Below the pieces are notes generated by a model. That model did not search any database, was not told the DNA's origin, and saw only the letters and a program-made list of their open reading frames with translations. This document shows, piece by piece, positions 43,366 through 52,178 of a DNA stretch of 64,000 nt (position 1 is the first letter of the stretch; each line of letters starts with the position of its first letter). The stretch covers positions 496,001 to 560,000 of the forward strand of contig OZ242304.1 in assembly GCA_965207915.1 (NCBI GenBank), given 5' to 3'. The stretch is from VXNJ01 sp009840625. Lineage in GTDB: Bacteria; Chloroflexota; UBA11872; VXNJ01. A program made the translations under genes and the position numbers.

Positions 43366-44541
43366 ATGGACTGCGGGCTGCAGTTCGCCAAACGCGGTCA
43401 CCGGACGGTGTTTTCGACCGCGGCGGGGGCCGGCCACCGTTCCGGGGTGCTGGTTCTCTCATCACGTTCGCGCGCCGACGATCCCGATAGCGCGCGGGCC
43501 AAGGTTCTTGACCTGGCCCGGGGACCAAGCCGGTCGGCGCGGCGCGTGTACAAGAAGATCGATTCGACCATGCGCGGCAACGTGGCCAGTGAACTGGAGG
43601 CCATGTTCGCGGTGACCGGAGCCGCCGCGTGCGTCCTCAGTCCCGCGTACCCCCGGCAGGGCCGGACGGTGGTCAATGGCAGACTGCTGGTCGCCGGCGT
43701 GGAAACGGTGGTTACGGAATTGGGGGGCAGGCCGCCGCGGACCACGGCCGGCGCCGACATAGTCGAATCGATTGCCCGTAACAGCCGGTTGCGGGCCGGC
43801 GGCATACCGCTTGATTCGGTGCGAATGGAGCCGGCCGAGCTGGCCCGCGAACTTGAAAACCAGGTCGCGGCCGGCAACCGGGTGATCGTGCCGGACGCGG
43901 CCAGCGACGCCGATCTCGCCAACATCGCCGCCGCCGCCGCTTTGGCCGGCCTGGACCGCCTGGTGGCCGGTTCCGCCGGTTTGGCCGACCACCTCGACCC
44001 GGGTCGCGCCGAGGGAATTGCGCCCCTGCCGCGACCGGCCTGCGAACGCGTGGCGGTGATCGCCGGATCGTTTACCGCCGAGACCGCGCGGCAGGTCGAT
44101 GTCGCTGCCGGCCTGCTGGGCCAGACGCCGTTTCGGCCCGACCTGGGCCGGTCGGGGGCCGCCCGCCGGGCGCTGGCCGAAGCTAGCCGCCAATTGGACC
44201 GCGACGGGGTCTGGATCGCCCATCCCGGGCACGTCGGCTCGTCAATCGACGGGTCGCTGGTGACCCGGATCATCGAATGGATCGGAACGGTGGCGGGCGC
44301 GCTGGCGGCGGGCGGCCGGACCGGGTTCGTGCTGACCGGCGGCGAGACTGCGGCGATCGCGGTCGACCACCTGGCCGTCGATTCGATCACGATTGCCGGA
44401 GAAATCCAGCCTGGGATCCCGGGAGCGGTCCTTTCCGGGGGCACCGGCGACGGTCTGCCGATCGTCACCAAAGCCGGGGGATTCGGCGACCCCGCCGCGC
44501 TGTACGACGGCATCGGCTGGCTGCGCAGCCGGCCGGCCTAG
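43366..44541 (+). CDS. four-carbon acid sugar kinase family protein (DUF1537), start disrupted
   Basis: 391 residues from this ATG. VYKKIDSTMRGNV, FVLTGGETAAIAV and the C-terminal GEIQPGIPGAVLSGG with IVTKAGGFG are the OtnK/DUF1537 signatures; these kinases phosphorylate threonate, erythronate and related acids. The conserved substrate motif WLVVADDFTGA is encoded in the same frame immediately upstream (43333-43365), but no ATG, GTG or TTG precedes it in frame. An ATG at 43328 would be in frame if one base were added between 43330 and 43333. So the true N-terminus begins upstream, and either a one-base deletion, a sequence error or a rare start is involved. Confidence 0.8.
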   Translation: MDCGLQFAKRGHRTVFSTAAGAGHRSGVLVLSSRSRADDPDSARAKVLDLARGPSRSARRVYKKIDSTMRGNVASELEAMFAVTGAAACVLSPAYPRQGRTVVNGRLLVAGVETVVTELGGRPPRTTAGADIVESIARNSRLRAGGIPLDSVRMEPAELARELENQVAAGNRVIVPDAASDADLANIAAAAALAGLDRLVAGSAGLADHLDPGRAEGIAPLPRPACERVAVIAGSFTAETARQVDVAAGLLGQTPFRPDLGRSGAARRALAEASRQLDRDGVWIAHPGHVGSSIDGSLVTRIIEWIGTVAGALAAGGRTGFVLTGGETAAIAVDHLAVDSITIAGEIQPGIPGAVLSGGTGDGLPIVTKAGGFGDPAALYDGIGWLRSRPA

Positions 44542-44578
44542 AATCCCTGCGCACCCGTCAAATAACCGAGGTCAACTC

Positions 44579-44800
44579 TTGGAATCTGTCCTGCAGATAA
44601 TCCAGATCCTGCTGGCCGTGTCCGTGGTCGGCGCCGTGTTGATGCAGAACTCCAGCACCGGGCTGGGCTCGGCATTCGGGCAATCGGACAGCTTCCGGGC
44701 AACCCGCCGCGGTCTCGACCTGGTCCTGTACCGGTTCACGGTCGCCGCCGCGATAGCCTTTTTCCTCGTCTCCGCGCTGGTGGTCCGACTGGCGGTCTGA
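44579..44800 (+). CDS. secG: preprotein translocase subunit SecG
   Basis: A 73-residue protein with two membrane helices (about 5-20 and 50-70). The central GAVLMQNSSTGLGSAFGQSD is the SecG loop signature (usually LLQ..GGGLGAAFGG). It is part of the SecYEG protein channel. The start is a TTG with GAGG 7 nt upstream; the longer frame upstream overlaps the kinase gene and was discarded. Confidence 0.88.
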   Translation: MESVLQIIQILLAVSVVGAVLMQNSSTGLGSAFGQSDSFRATRRGLDLVLYRFTVAAAIAFFLVSALVVRLAV

Positions 44801-44901
44801 TCGCCCGCGCCGGCAGCCGCGTGGCAACTTGCACCGTGATTCCGCCGCCGGCGGCTTCTATCCTCAGAATCTGATTGGCCGGGATGGATTGGCGTAACCG
44901 T

Positions 44902-46290
44902 ATGCGAACCGAAAAAGACCCGCTGGGCGAACTGGCGGTTGACGATCAGGCCCTGTGGGGAATTCAGACCGAGCGGGCCCGGTCCAATTTCCCGATTTCC
45001 GGCCTGACGCCGCATCCCGCTTTCGTCCGGGCTACGGTCGCGATCAAGAAAGCCGCCGCGCAGGTGCACCGCCAGAGCGGGCGCCTGGAACCGCGCCTGG
45101 CCGACGCGATCGTCGCCGCCGCCGACGAGCTGCTGGAAGAGGGACGGCACCTCGACCAGTTCGTGGTCGACGTCTTCCAGGCCGGGGCGGGAACGTCGCA
45201 CAACATGAACGCCAACGAGGTGCTGGCCAACCGCGCCAACGAGCTGCTCGGCGCCCGGCGCGGCGAATACGCGCCGGTACACCCAAACGACCACGTCAAC
45301 ATGGCCCAGTCCACCAACGACGTGATTCCCACCGCGATCGCCCTGGCGGCGCTGGAAATGCTGCCCGGTCTGGACCAGGCCCTTAAGAAGCTGGCCGACG
45401 AGCTGGCGGCGCGGGCCGCCGATTGGGCCGATTATGTAAAGACCGGACGGACCCACCTGCAGGATGCGACTCCGGTCCGCCTGGGGCAGGAGTTCGGCGC
45501 CTACGCCGAAGCGATCCGCCGCCACCGGCCGGCAATCGCCGGGGCGGCCGCGGCGGCGGCCGAACTGAGCATCGGCGGCACCGCGGTAGGCAGCGGTCTG
45601 AACGCCGAAACCGGCTACCAGCGCGCGGTCGTTGCCGAACTGGGTGAAATCACCGGCTTGGAGCTGCAACCGTCAGCGAATCTGTTCTATTCAATGCAGT
45701 CGATGGCGCGCTTTGCCCGGCTGTCGGGGGCGTTGCGCGACCTGGCGGTAGACCTGACCCGGATCGCCAACGACTTCCGGCTGCTCGGCTCCGGGCCCAG
45801 GACCGGACTCGACGAGCTGCGCCTGCCTGCGGTACAGCCCGGATCGTCGATCATGCCGGGCAAGGTCAATCCGGTCATGGCCGAATGCCTGAACATGATC
45901 TGCCTGCAGGTCTACGGCAACGACGCGACTATCACGCACGCGGCGGCGGCCGGCCAACTCGAATTGAACGTCATGATGCCGGTGATCGCGTTCAACCTCT
46001 GCCAGTCGATCCAGATCCTGGCCAGCGGGGCAGACGTGTTCGCCGAACGCTGCGTCGCCGGCCTCGAAGCCAACGAGGAAATGCTCGCCTACTGGCTCGA
46101 GCGCAACACCATGCTCGCAACCGCGCTGGCCCCGCGCATCGGTTATGCCAAGGCGGCCGAAATAGCCAAAGAGGCGGTGCGGACCGGCGAGTCGATACCG
46201 CAGGTCGCCCGCCGGTTGACCGACCTGAGCCAGGCGGAACTGGACCAGGCGCTGGACCCGACGCCGATGACGGCTCCCGGGGTGCGCTAA
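44902..46290 (+). CDS. aspA: aspartate ammonia-lyase (aspartase), or fumarase class II
   Basis: A superfamily lyase of about 462 residues with GSSIMPGKVNPVMAECLN, the signature loop holding the catalytic Ser. HPNDHVNMAQSTNDVIPTA (aspartases have HVN..STND; fumarases DVN..SSND) and GNDATITHAAAAGQLELNVMMPVIAFNL favour aspartase, which deaminates aspartate to fumarate. Class II fumarase cannot be fully excluded. Start set at MRTEKDPLGEL; an ATG at 44884 and a TTG at 44875 are further options. Its fumarate product links to the aspartate consumed by ArgG, but that is only a metabolic remark. Confidence 0.82.
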   Translation: MRTEKDPLGELAVDDQALWGIQTERARSNFPISGLTPHPAFVRATVAIKKAAAQVHRQSGRLEPRLADAIVAAADELLEEGRHLDQFVVDVFQAGAGTSHNMNANEVLANRANELLGARRGEYAPVHPNDHVNMAQSTNDVIPTAIALAALEMLPGLDQALKKLADELAARAADWADYVKTGRTHLQDATPVRLGQEFGAYAEAIRRHRPAIAGAAAAAAELSIGGTAVGSGLNAETGYQRAVVAELGEITGLELQPSANLFYSMQSMARFARLSGALRDLAVDLTRIANDFRLLGSGPRTGLDELRLPAVQPGSSIMPGKVNPVMAECLNMICLQVYGNDATITHAAAAGQLELNVMMPVIAFNLCQSIQILASGADVFAERCVAGLEANEEMLAYWLERNTMLATALAPRIGYAKAAEIAKEAVRTGESIPQVARRLTDLSQAELDQALDPTPMTAPGVR

Positions 46291-46302
46291 GGCCAGGGCG
46301 CG

Positions 46303-47256
46303 GTGCTGGTACCCGCCAGCGGAAGGCCGGCCCTGTGCGTCGGCTCGCTGGTCTGTGACATTTCGATTACCGGTCTGGACCGGTTTCCGATCGCCGAAGC
46401 CGAGTTTTCGGCCCGTTCGGACGTCTGGCACCGGGAACCGGCCCGGCTGATCGCCGCCGGGACCGCCGGCAACGCCGCGCTGGCCTGCGCCGCGATCGGC
46501 GGCCCCACCCGGCTGGCCGGCCCGGTCGGGGTCGACCTGCTGGGACAAACATTGCGGTCGGCGTTTGCGGACGGGGACGTGGAACTCGCCCCTACCGGCA
46601 ACAAGTCCACCGGCACCCACGTGATCGCAAACTCCACCGAAGGACTGCGGCAGGCCTTTTTCTTTCCCGGCGAGCACATCGAACTCGATGCGGTCCCGCG
46701 CGCCTGGGCCCGCGGCCAGGTCCTGTTTTCGGGACTCAATCTATCGGTCACGCGCCCGATAACCCCCGGCGTGATCGAACTGGCCGTCATCGCCCACGAC
46801 CACGGAGGGCTCGTCGCGCTCGACATCGGCCAGGCCGGCGACGACATGCTCAACTTCAACGAGCTGGCCGAACTCGAACGGGCCGTCGACGTGCTGATCG
46901 GTTCCCGCTACGAATGGGGCCTGGTCCTCGGCGAGCGGCCGGAAATGCGCATGCACCGCCTTCGCGGAATCTTCCCCGGCCACGTAATCGTCAAGCACGG
47001 CGCCGAAGGGCTCGACCTGTACAGCCCCGGCCGCCGCGACCCGCAGCGTATCGCGGCGGCGCCGGTAAAGGAACGCAACCCGATCGGCGCCGGGGACGCT
47101 TTCGCGGGCGGCCTGCTGGCTGCAGTCAACGCCGGGCGGCCGCTCGAAGAAGCCTGCCGCTGGGGATCGGCGGCCGGTGCGGCCGCGGTGGAGTCGACCG
47201 GCGGACCGGCCGCGATCGAATTCGAACGGGTGCGCCAGCTGTACGCCCTCGTCTAG
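46303..47256 (+). CDS. PfkB-family sugar kinase
   Basis: A 317-residue ribokinase-like protein starting at GTG. AGTAGNAALACAAIGGPTRLAGPVGVD is the N-terminal PfkB glycine-rich region, and ERNPIGAGDAFAGGLLAAVN is the C-terminal signature with the catalytic Asp. It should phosphorylate a sugar or nucleoside; KDG kinase-like or fructokinase-like activity is possible, but no substrate-specific residue pattern is recognised. It lies 12 bp after the aspartase gene. Confidence 0.88.
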   Translation: MLVPASGRPALCVGSLVCDISITGLDRFPIAEAEFSARSDVWHREPARLIAAGTAGNAALACAAIGGPTRLAGPVGVDLLGQTLRSAFADGDVELAPTGNKSTGTHVIANSTEGLRQAFFFPGEHIELDAVPRAWARGQVLFSGLNLSVTRPITPGVIELAVIAHDHGGLVALDIGQAGDDMLNFNELAELERAVDVLIGSRYEWGLVLGERPEMRMHRLRGIFPGHVIVKHGAEGLDLYSPGRRDPQRIAAAPVKERNPIGAGDAFAGGLLAAVNAGRPLEEACRWGSAAGAAAVESTGGPAAIEFERVRQLYALV

Positions 47257-47280
47257 CTGCGCCCGCCCGACGCTCTCAAT

Positions 47281-47299
47281 GTAGGGCCGGCGGGCCTAC
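47281..47299. terminator. weak hairpin between convergent kinase and TIM-barrel genes
   Basis: GTAGG/CCTAC arms enclose a GC loop in the 39-bp convergent gap and reach into the TIM-barrel stop codon. It may be a short bidirectional terminator. Confidence 0.3.
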
Positions 47300-48234
47300 T
47301 CGAGATCGGCGACCAGTCCGCTCACGTATTCGGCATTGCGCTCCATCGCCCGCCGAAAATCCCAGCCTTCGGCGTAGTCGCCCTCGAACGTCAGGAACCC
47401 TCGGAACCCGGCGGCGTTGAGCACGCTTAGGGCCCAGCGCCAGTCGATGTCACCTCGCTCCAGCAGCGAGGTCCTAACGAACGCGGCCCGGTCGAGCCCG
47501 GCCACGAAAACCCGCCGCAGGTTCTTCATGTGCACGTAAATCGCGTGCGGGGCCAGGCGCTCGATCGCCTCTTCGTGGCTCTCGTAAGGAATCGCCCGCG
47601 CCCAGAGGATGTTTCCCAAGTCGGGATTCAGGCCCACGTTGCGCCGGTCGATTCGTCCCAGCAGGGACAGCGCCGCATCCGAGTCCTCGATGTAGGAGTT
47701 CTGGTGGATTTCGAGCGATACGTCGATCCCGCTATCGGCGCAGGCATCGGCCAGTTCGCCCAGGGACAGGGCCAGCGCGGCCGCTTCTGACGGCGGACGG
47801 CCCCGCCCGCTGCCCAGCGGATGCCGCGCCCCCACCAGGTACTCGGAAGGCACGTCGGACGAACCTCCTCCGGTCACCGGACCGGGCAGCGTCAGGTTGA
47901 TCGTTGGCGCGCCCAGCCGGGCCGCGATCCGGGCCGACCCGACCAACTCCCTCGTCCGGGCCGCGGCGTCGCCCCCGTCCCCGTGAAGGCGAAATCCGCC
48001 CGGGTTGTAGGCCGCGGCCTTGAGCCCGGCGTCGGCCAATTGACCGGCCACGGCATCCAGTTGGCCGTCGGAAAACCCGGGAAAGTCCTGATGGGCGGTC
48101 GAGAGTTCGCAACCTGAGAATCCGGCCGCTGCCGCCCAGCCAAAAATCTCCCGCATGATCTGCGGCGGCATCGCCCGACCCGGCCGGTGCCGGTACGGAA
48201 ACCAGCGCCGGGGAAACCTGAATCCGAGAAGCAT
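47296..48234 (-). CDS. sugar phosphate isomerase/epimerase (TIM barrel)
   Basis: A 312-residue xylose isomerase-like barrel, the third such protein in the window. Metal-ligand segments: VSLEIHQNSYIEDSD, GLNPDLGNILW, YVHMKNLRRV and FLTFEGDYAEGWDF. This is the arrangement of Glu, Asp, His and Glu expected of the family. The start at MLLGFRF gives ~25 residues before the first strand; MPPQIMREIF is an alternative. It stands alone on the minus strand between a sugar kinase and a peptidase. The substrate is unknown. Confidence 0.8.
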   Translation of the reverse strand: MLLGFRFPRRWFPYRHRPGRAMPPQIMREIFGWAAAAGFSGCELSTAHQDFPGFSDGQLDAVAGQLADAGLKAAAYNPGGFRLHGDGGDAAARTRELVGSARIAARLGAPTINLTLPGPVTGGGSSDVPSEYLVGARHPLGSGRGRPPSEAAALALSLGELADACADSGIDVSLEIHQNSYIEDSDAALSLLGRIDRRNVGLNPDLGNILWARAIPYESHEEAIERLAPHAIYVHMKNLRRVFVAGLDRAAFVRTSLLERGDIDWRWALSVLNAAGFRGFLTFEGDYAEGWDFRRAMERNAEYVSGLVADLE

Positions 48235-48398
48235 TGGCGCGCCGCCTTCAAAGTCGCCCGGCCACCGTTCCCGGACACATGTTTCAAGATAATGGTGGGC
48301 CGTCCGCCCAATGCGTTCCAGCCACGACCGGCGGCGGCGCGTCCGGTGGTCGCCGCGGACCCCCGGCCCCCTGCACCAACTGCCAATTTGGATTGAAC

Positions 48399-49916
48399 AT
48401 GGCCCACGATCCCGCCGCCCCGGATCTTGCCGCCCGATCGGCCGAACTCGCCGATCTCGGATACGTTCTTTCGCTCCTCTACTGGGACCAGCGGACCAAG
48501 ATGCCGGCCGGCGGGCTGGAAGCCCGCGGTCACCAGATCGCCACGATCGAAAGCCTGATCCACGAGCGGACCGTCGACGCCGAATACGGCGCGTTGCTGC
48601 AGGCCGCCGCCGACACCGCCGACGGCCGCGACGAGGATTCGGCAGCCGCTTGCCGGGTCGCCTATCGCCGCCGCCAGCAGGCCATGCGCCTGCCGGGCGA
48701 ATTCGTAGCCGAGCTGGCCCGCGCAGCCTCCGAATCGGTCGGCGTGTGGAGTCGCGCCCGCGCCGAATCCAATTTCGCCCTGTTCGCGCCGAACCTCGAG
48801 CGCCTGATCGAGCTGCAGCGCCGCAAGGCCGAGTACCTGGGTTACGAAGACGACCCCTACGACGCGCTGGTCGACCTCTACGAACCGGGCATGACGACCG
48901 CGCGCGTCAACGAGCTGTTCGCGCCGTTGCGCCAGCGGCTGTCGGCGCTACTGAAGCGCATCGGGCCGGAACTCGATTCGGACCCGCGCACCGTCCTGCA
49001 CGGGGAATTCGACCCCGACCGGCAGGTGGCGCTCACCCGCGCGGTGATAAAGGAGCTGGGCTACGACTTCGGGCGCGGTCGTCAGGACCTGACTGTCCAC
49101 CCGTTTGCGGTCTCGGTCGGGGCCGGCGATGTCCGCGTGACGCTGCGGACCGAGGACGACTACCTGGGCATGGCCCTTTTTGCATCAATCCACGAGGCCG
49201 GACACGCCATGCATTCGCAGGGGGTCCCGGTTGCGCTGTCGCGCACCGCGCTGGCCGACTGCGAATCGCTGGTGGTCTGCGAGTCGCAATCGCGTCTATG
49301 GGAGAACCTGGTCGGGCGTTCGCGGCCCTACAGCGACCACCTGCTCCGGCACCTGCGCGAGCACTTTCCAGGGCGCTTCGCGTCGGTAACCCCCGAACAG
49401 CTCTATCGCGACGTCAACCGCGTCGGGGCCGGGCACATCCGGGTCGAGGCCGACGAGCTCCACTACAACCTGCACGTGATCCTGCGGTTCGAGATCGAAC
49501 AGGACCTTATCGCCGGCCGCCTGGTCGCGGCCGACGTTCCCGACCGCTGGGCCGAGTTGTCGCAGGAGATGCTCGGCGTCACCCCTCCCGATGACGCCCG
49601 CGGGTGCCTCCAGGACGTTCACTGGTCGCAGGCCGCGATGGGCTATTTCCCCACGTACACGCTCGGCAACCTGCTCGCCGCCCAGCTTTACGAAGCGGCG
49701 CTCGCCTCCGATCCTGCGATCGATTCCGATTGCCGGCGGGGCGAATACTCCGGCCTGCTTTCCTGGATGCGCGAGCACGTCCACCGCCACGGGTCAAAAT
49801 GGAACGCTACCCAACTGGCCCGGGAAGAGCTCGGCCAGGAGCTGTCGGCCGAGCCTTTGCTCGAATACCTGGAACGGAAATTCAAAGCGCTCTATCTGCC
49901 CGAACCACCGTCATGA
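48399..49916 (+). CDS. M32 family carboxypeptidase (Taq-like)
   Basis: A 505-residue metallocarboxypeptidase. LYWDQRTKMPAGG is the N-terminal hallmark, HEAGHAMH (265-272) the zinc site, and DVNRVGAGHIRVEADELHYNLHVILRFEIE the conserved substrate region. The second zinc motif, normally HES-Q, reads CESQSRLWEN, so Cys294 replaces His but the zinc Glu remains. It trims C-terminal residues from peptides in the cytoplasm. A long N-terminal extension in the open frame looks non-coding, so the ATG of MAHDPAAP was used. It ends in ATGA shared with the next gene. Confidence 0.92.
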   Translation: MAHDPAAPDLAARSAELADLGYVLSLLYWDQRTKMPAGGLEARGHQIATIESLIHERTVDAEYGALLQAAADTADGRDEDSAAACRVAYRRRQQAMRLPGEFVAELARAASESVGVWSRARAESNFALFAPNLERLIELQRRKAEYLGYEDDPYDALVDLYEPGMTTARVNELFAPLRQRLSALLKRIGPELDSDPRTVLHGEFDPDRQVALTRAVIKELGYDFGRGRQDLTVHPFAVSVGAGDVRVTLRTEDDYLGMALFASIHEAGHAMHSQGVPVALSRTALADCESLVVCESQSRLWENLVGRSRPYSDHLLRHLREHFPGRFASVTPEQLYRDVNRVGAGHIRVEADELHYNLHVILRFEIEQDLIAGRLVAADVPDRWAELSQEMLGVTPPDDARGCLQDVHWSQAAMGYFPTYTLGNLLAAQLYEAALASDPAIDSDCRRGEYSGLLSWMREHVHRHGSKWNATQLAREELGQELSAEPLLEYLERKFKALYLPEPPS

Positions 49917-51106
49917 ACCTGCTCGAGTCCCTGGCCCAATCGCTGCTGTGCCGGGCGCTGGCGCGTTGGCGCGGTTCGCAGCTGGTGCTAGAACTCCCCG
50001 ACGGCGACCGGCGCCGGTTCGGGCCGGCCGGCGGGCAGGAATTCGGAATCACCGTCCATCGCCGGAGGGCGTTCCTGCGCATCGTTCAGGCCGGCACGAC
50101 CGGGGCCGGCGAGTCCTACATGGACGGGGATTGGTCGACCGACGATCTGCCCGGGCTCATCGCGGCAGCCTTGCAAAACACCGCCGCGATGCGGCTCGAC
50201 GGACCGCTCTCGCTCGGCCAGCGCGTCATCGATTTGGCCCGGCACCGCCGCCGCGCTAATTCGCGCGCCGGCAGCGAGAAGAACATTCACGCCCATTACG
50301 ACCTGGGCAACGAATTCTTCCGGTTATTCCTGGACGAGGACACCCTGGCCTATTCATGCGCGATATTCGAACCCGGTGACGACCTGGCGGCGGGTCAGTC
50401 GCGCAAATTCGAAGCCATATGCCAGCGCCTGGGGCTGGGTCCCGGCGACCACGTGCTGGAAATCGGATGCGGCTGGGGCGGGTTTGCGATCCACGCCGCC
50501 CAGACCCGCGGCTGCCGCGTAACCGGGATAACGATTTCGCACGAGCAGCAGCGCTTGGCCCGCGAGCGGGTCGAATCGGCGGGATTGTCAGGGCAGATTT
50601 CGATCGAATACTGCGACTACCGCGACGTCGCCGGCGAATTCGACCACATCGTCTCGATCGAGATGTTCGAGGCGGTGGGCAAGGAATATTGGGACGAATT
50701 CTTCGCCGTGTGCGCACGCACCCTGCGGCCCGGCGGTCAAATGCTGATGCAGACCATCGCGATTCCCGACTCCGGCCGCGACAACGCGCTGCGCGCCTCC
50801 GGATGGATCTCCAAGTACATATTTCCGGGCGGGATCCTGCCGGCGGTAGCCGAGATCGACGAGTCGCTGCAACGCTCGGGCGGAGACTTGAGCATCGAGC
50901 ACGAACGCGAGATCGGGCCGCACTACGTGCGGACCCTGCTCGAATGGCGGGAGCGGTTCCTTGCCGTGCTGCCGCAGGTCCGCGAAATAGGGTTCGACGA
51001 CCGCTTCATCCGGATGTGGGATTTCTACCTCTCCTCGTGCGCGGGCGCGTTCGAGACGCGTTCAATTCGCGATGTCCAACTCCTGTTGCAGCGCACGCGA
51101 GCCTGA
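49913..51106 (+). CDS. cfa: cyclopropane-fatty-acid-phospholipid synthase
   Basis: A 397-residue protein. The N-terminal lipid-binding part includes ESYMDGDWSTDDL; NIHAHYDLGNEFFRLFLDEDTLAYSCAIF is the CFA/mycolic acid cyclopropane synthase signature. VLEIGCGWGGFAIHAA is SAM motif I. EMFEAVGKEYWDEFF and FPGGILP complete the family pattern. It adds a methylene bridge from SAM across double bonds of membrane lipid acyl chains. It starts in an ATGA overlap with the peptidase. The desaturase next to it could make the double bonds it uses. Confidence 0.93.
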   Translation: MNLLESLAQSLLCRALARWRGSQLVLELPDGDRRRFGPAGGQEFGITVHRRRAFLRIVQAGTTGAGESYMDGDWSTDDLPGLIAAALQNTAAMRLDGPLSLGQRVIDLARHRRRANSRAGSEKNIHAHYDLGNEFFRLFLDEDTLAYSCAIFEPGDDLAAGQSRKFEAICQRLGLGPGDHVLEIGCGWGGFAIHAAQTRGCRVTGITISHEQQRLARERVESAGLSGQISIEYCDYRDVAGEFDHIVSIEMFEAVGKEYWDEFFAVCARTLRPGGQMLMQTIAIPDSGRDNALRASGWISKYIFPGGILPAVAEIDESLQRSGGDLSIEHEREIGPHYVRTLLEWRERFLAVLPQVREIGFDDRFIRMWDFYLSSCAGAFETRSIRDVQLLLQRTRA

Positions 51107-51200
51107 ATCAAGGGCCAGCCGGCCGGCCTGACCTAGAATCGGGCAGCGCCCGCAGCGCCGCCTCGGCAAGTTGCTCCCAAGCCGTAATTCAAGGGGAAAC

Positions 51201-52121
51201 ATGGCGCAAGAATCGCTGTCCGCAGGGCCAGCCAGCTACCAAAAGCGCAAGTTCTTCTGGAAGCCGCGTCCCAAACCGAAGGGGTATTGGAAGCGCAACT
51301 TCCCGTTCTTCCTGCTGCACGTCAGCGTGCTGAGCGCGGTTTTCACCGGCATCAGCTGGCCGGTCGTGGTGTTTACGCTGCTCGCCTTCTGGGCGCGGGT
51401 TTTCTTCATTACCGGTTTCTATCACCGCTATTTCTCGCACCGCAGCTTCAAGACGTCGCGCCCGTTCCAGTTCGTGATGGGGCTGCTGGGAACGATTTCG
51501 ATGCAGAAGGGTCCGCTCTGGTGGGCCGGCCATCACCGCCACCATCACTCCCATTCGGACGACGAGTCCGACGTCCACTCCCCCCGCAAGGGCGGTTTCT
51601 GGTGGGCGCAAGTGGGCTGGCTGACCGAGGACGACCGCAACGACACCCGCTGGGACCGGGTCAAGGACCTCTCGCAATTCCGCGAACTACGCTGGCTTGA
51701 GAACGCCTACCCGCTGGGGGCGCTTTTTTACGCCGCCTTCGTGATCGGGTTCGGGTTCTGGTTCGAGTACGCGTTTCCCGGGTCCGGCGCGACCGCCGCG
51801 CAGTTCTTCGTGTTCGGCTTCGTCTGGTGCACGGTTGCCCTGATGCACACGACCTACATGATCAATTCGGGATCCCACATGTGGGGCAGCCAAAGGTTCA
51901 AGACCGACGACGACTCGCGCAACAACCTTTTCCTGGCCCTTCTGACGCTCGGCGAGGGTTGGCACAACAACCACCACCGCTACCCGGGGGCCGAGCGCAA
52001 CGGTTTTTACTGGTACGAGATCGACATCACCCACTACCTGCTGACGATGCTTAGTTGGACGCGACTAATCTGGGATCTGCGCGAACCGCCGGAAAGAGTG
52101 TTGGCCGAAGGGTCCCAGTAG
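51201..52121 (+). CDS. acyl-CoA/fatty acid desaturase (Delta-9 type)
   Basis: A 306-residue membrane di-iron desaturase. The three histidine boxes are HRYFSH, HRHHH (in GHHRHHHSHSD) and HNNHH (in GEGWHNNHHRYP), with four hydrophobic segments in two pairs. It introduces a double bond, typically at Delta-9, in an aerobic reaction, so the organism uses oxygen. Start chosen at ATG 51201 with AAGGGG just upstream. The gap to the cfa gene is 94 bp with no strong hairpin, consistent with joint expression. Confidence 0.93.
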   Translation: MAQESLSAGPASYQKRKFFWKPRPKPKGYWKRNFPFFLLHVSVLSAVFTGISWPVVVFTLLAFWARVFFITGFYHRYFSHRSFKTSRPFQFVMGLLGTISMQKGPLWWAGHHRHHHSHSDDESDVHSPRKGGFWWAQVGWLTEDDRNDTRWDRVKDLSQFRELRWLENAYPLGALFYAAFVIGFGFWFEYAFPGSGATAAQFFVFGFVWCTVALMHTTYMINSGSHMWGSQRFKTDDDSRNNLFLALLTLGEGWHNNHHRYPGAERNGFYWYEIDITHYLLTMLSWTRLIWDLREPPERVLAEGSQ

Positions 52122-52178
52122 TCCGAATTGCGGCGCGGCGTCGGATCCCGTTAATCGGTTTCTTGTGAGGAAGGCGGA

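Noticed and set aside
44902..46290. Fumarase (fumC) annotation
   Set aside because: HVN..STND and the GND/QLELN segments favour aspartase; fumarase kept only as an alternative.
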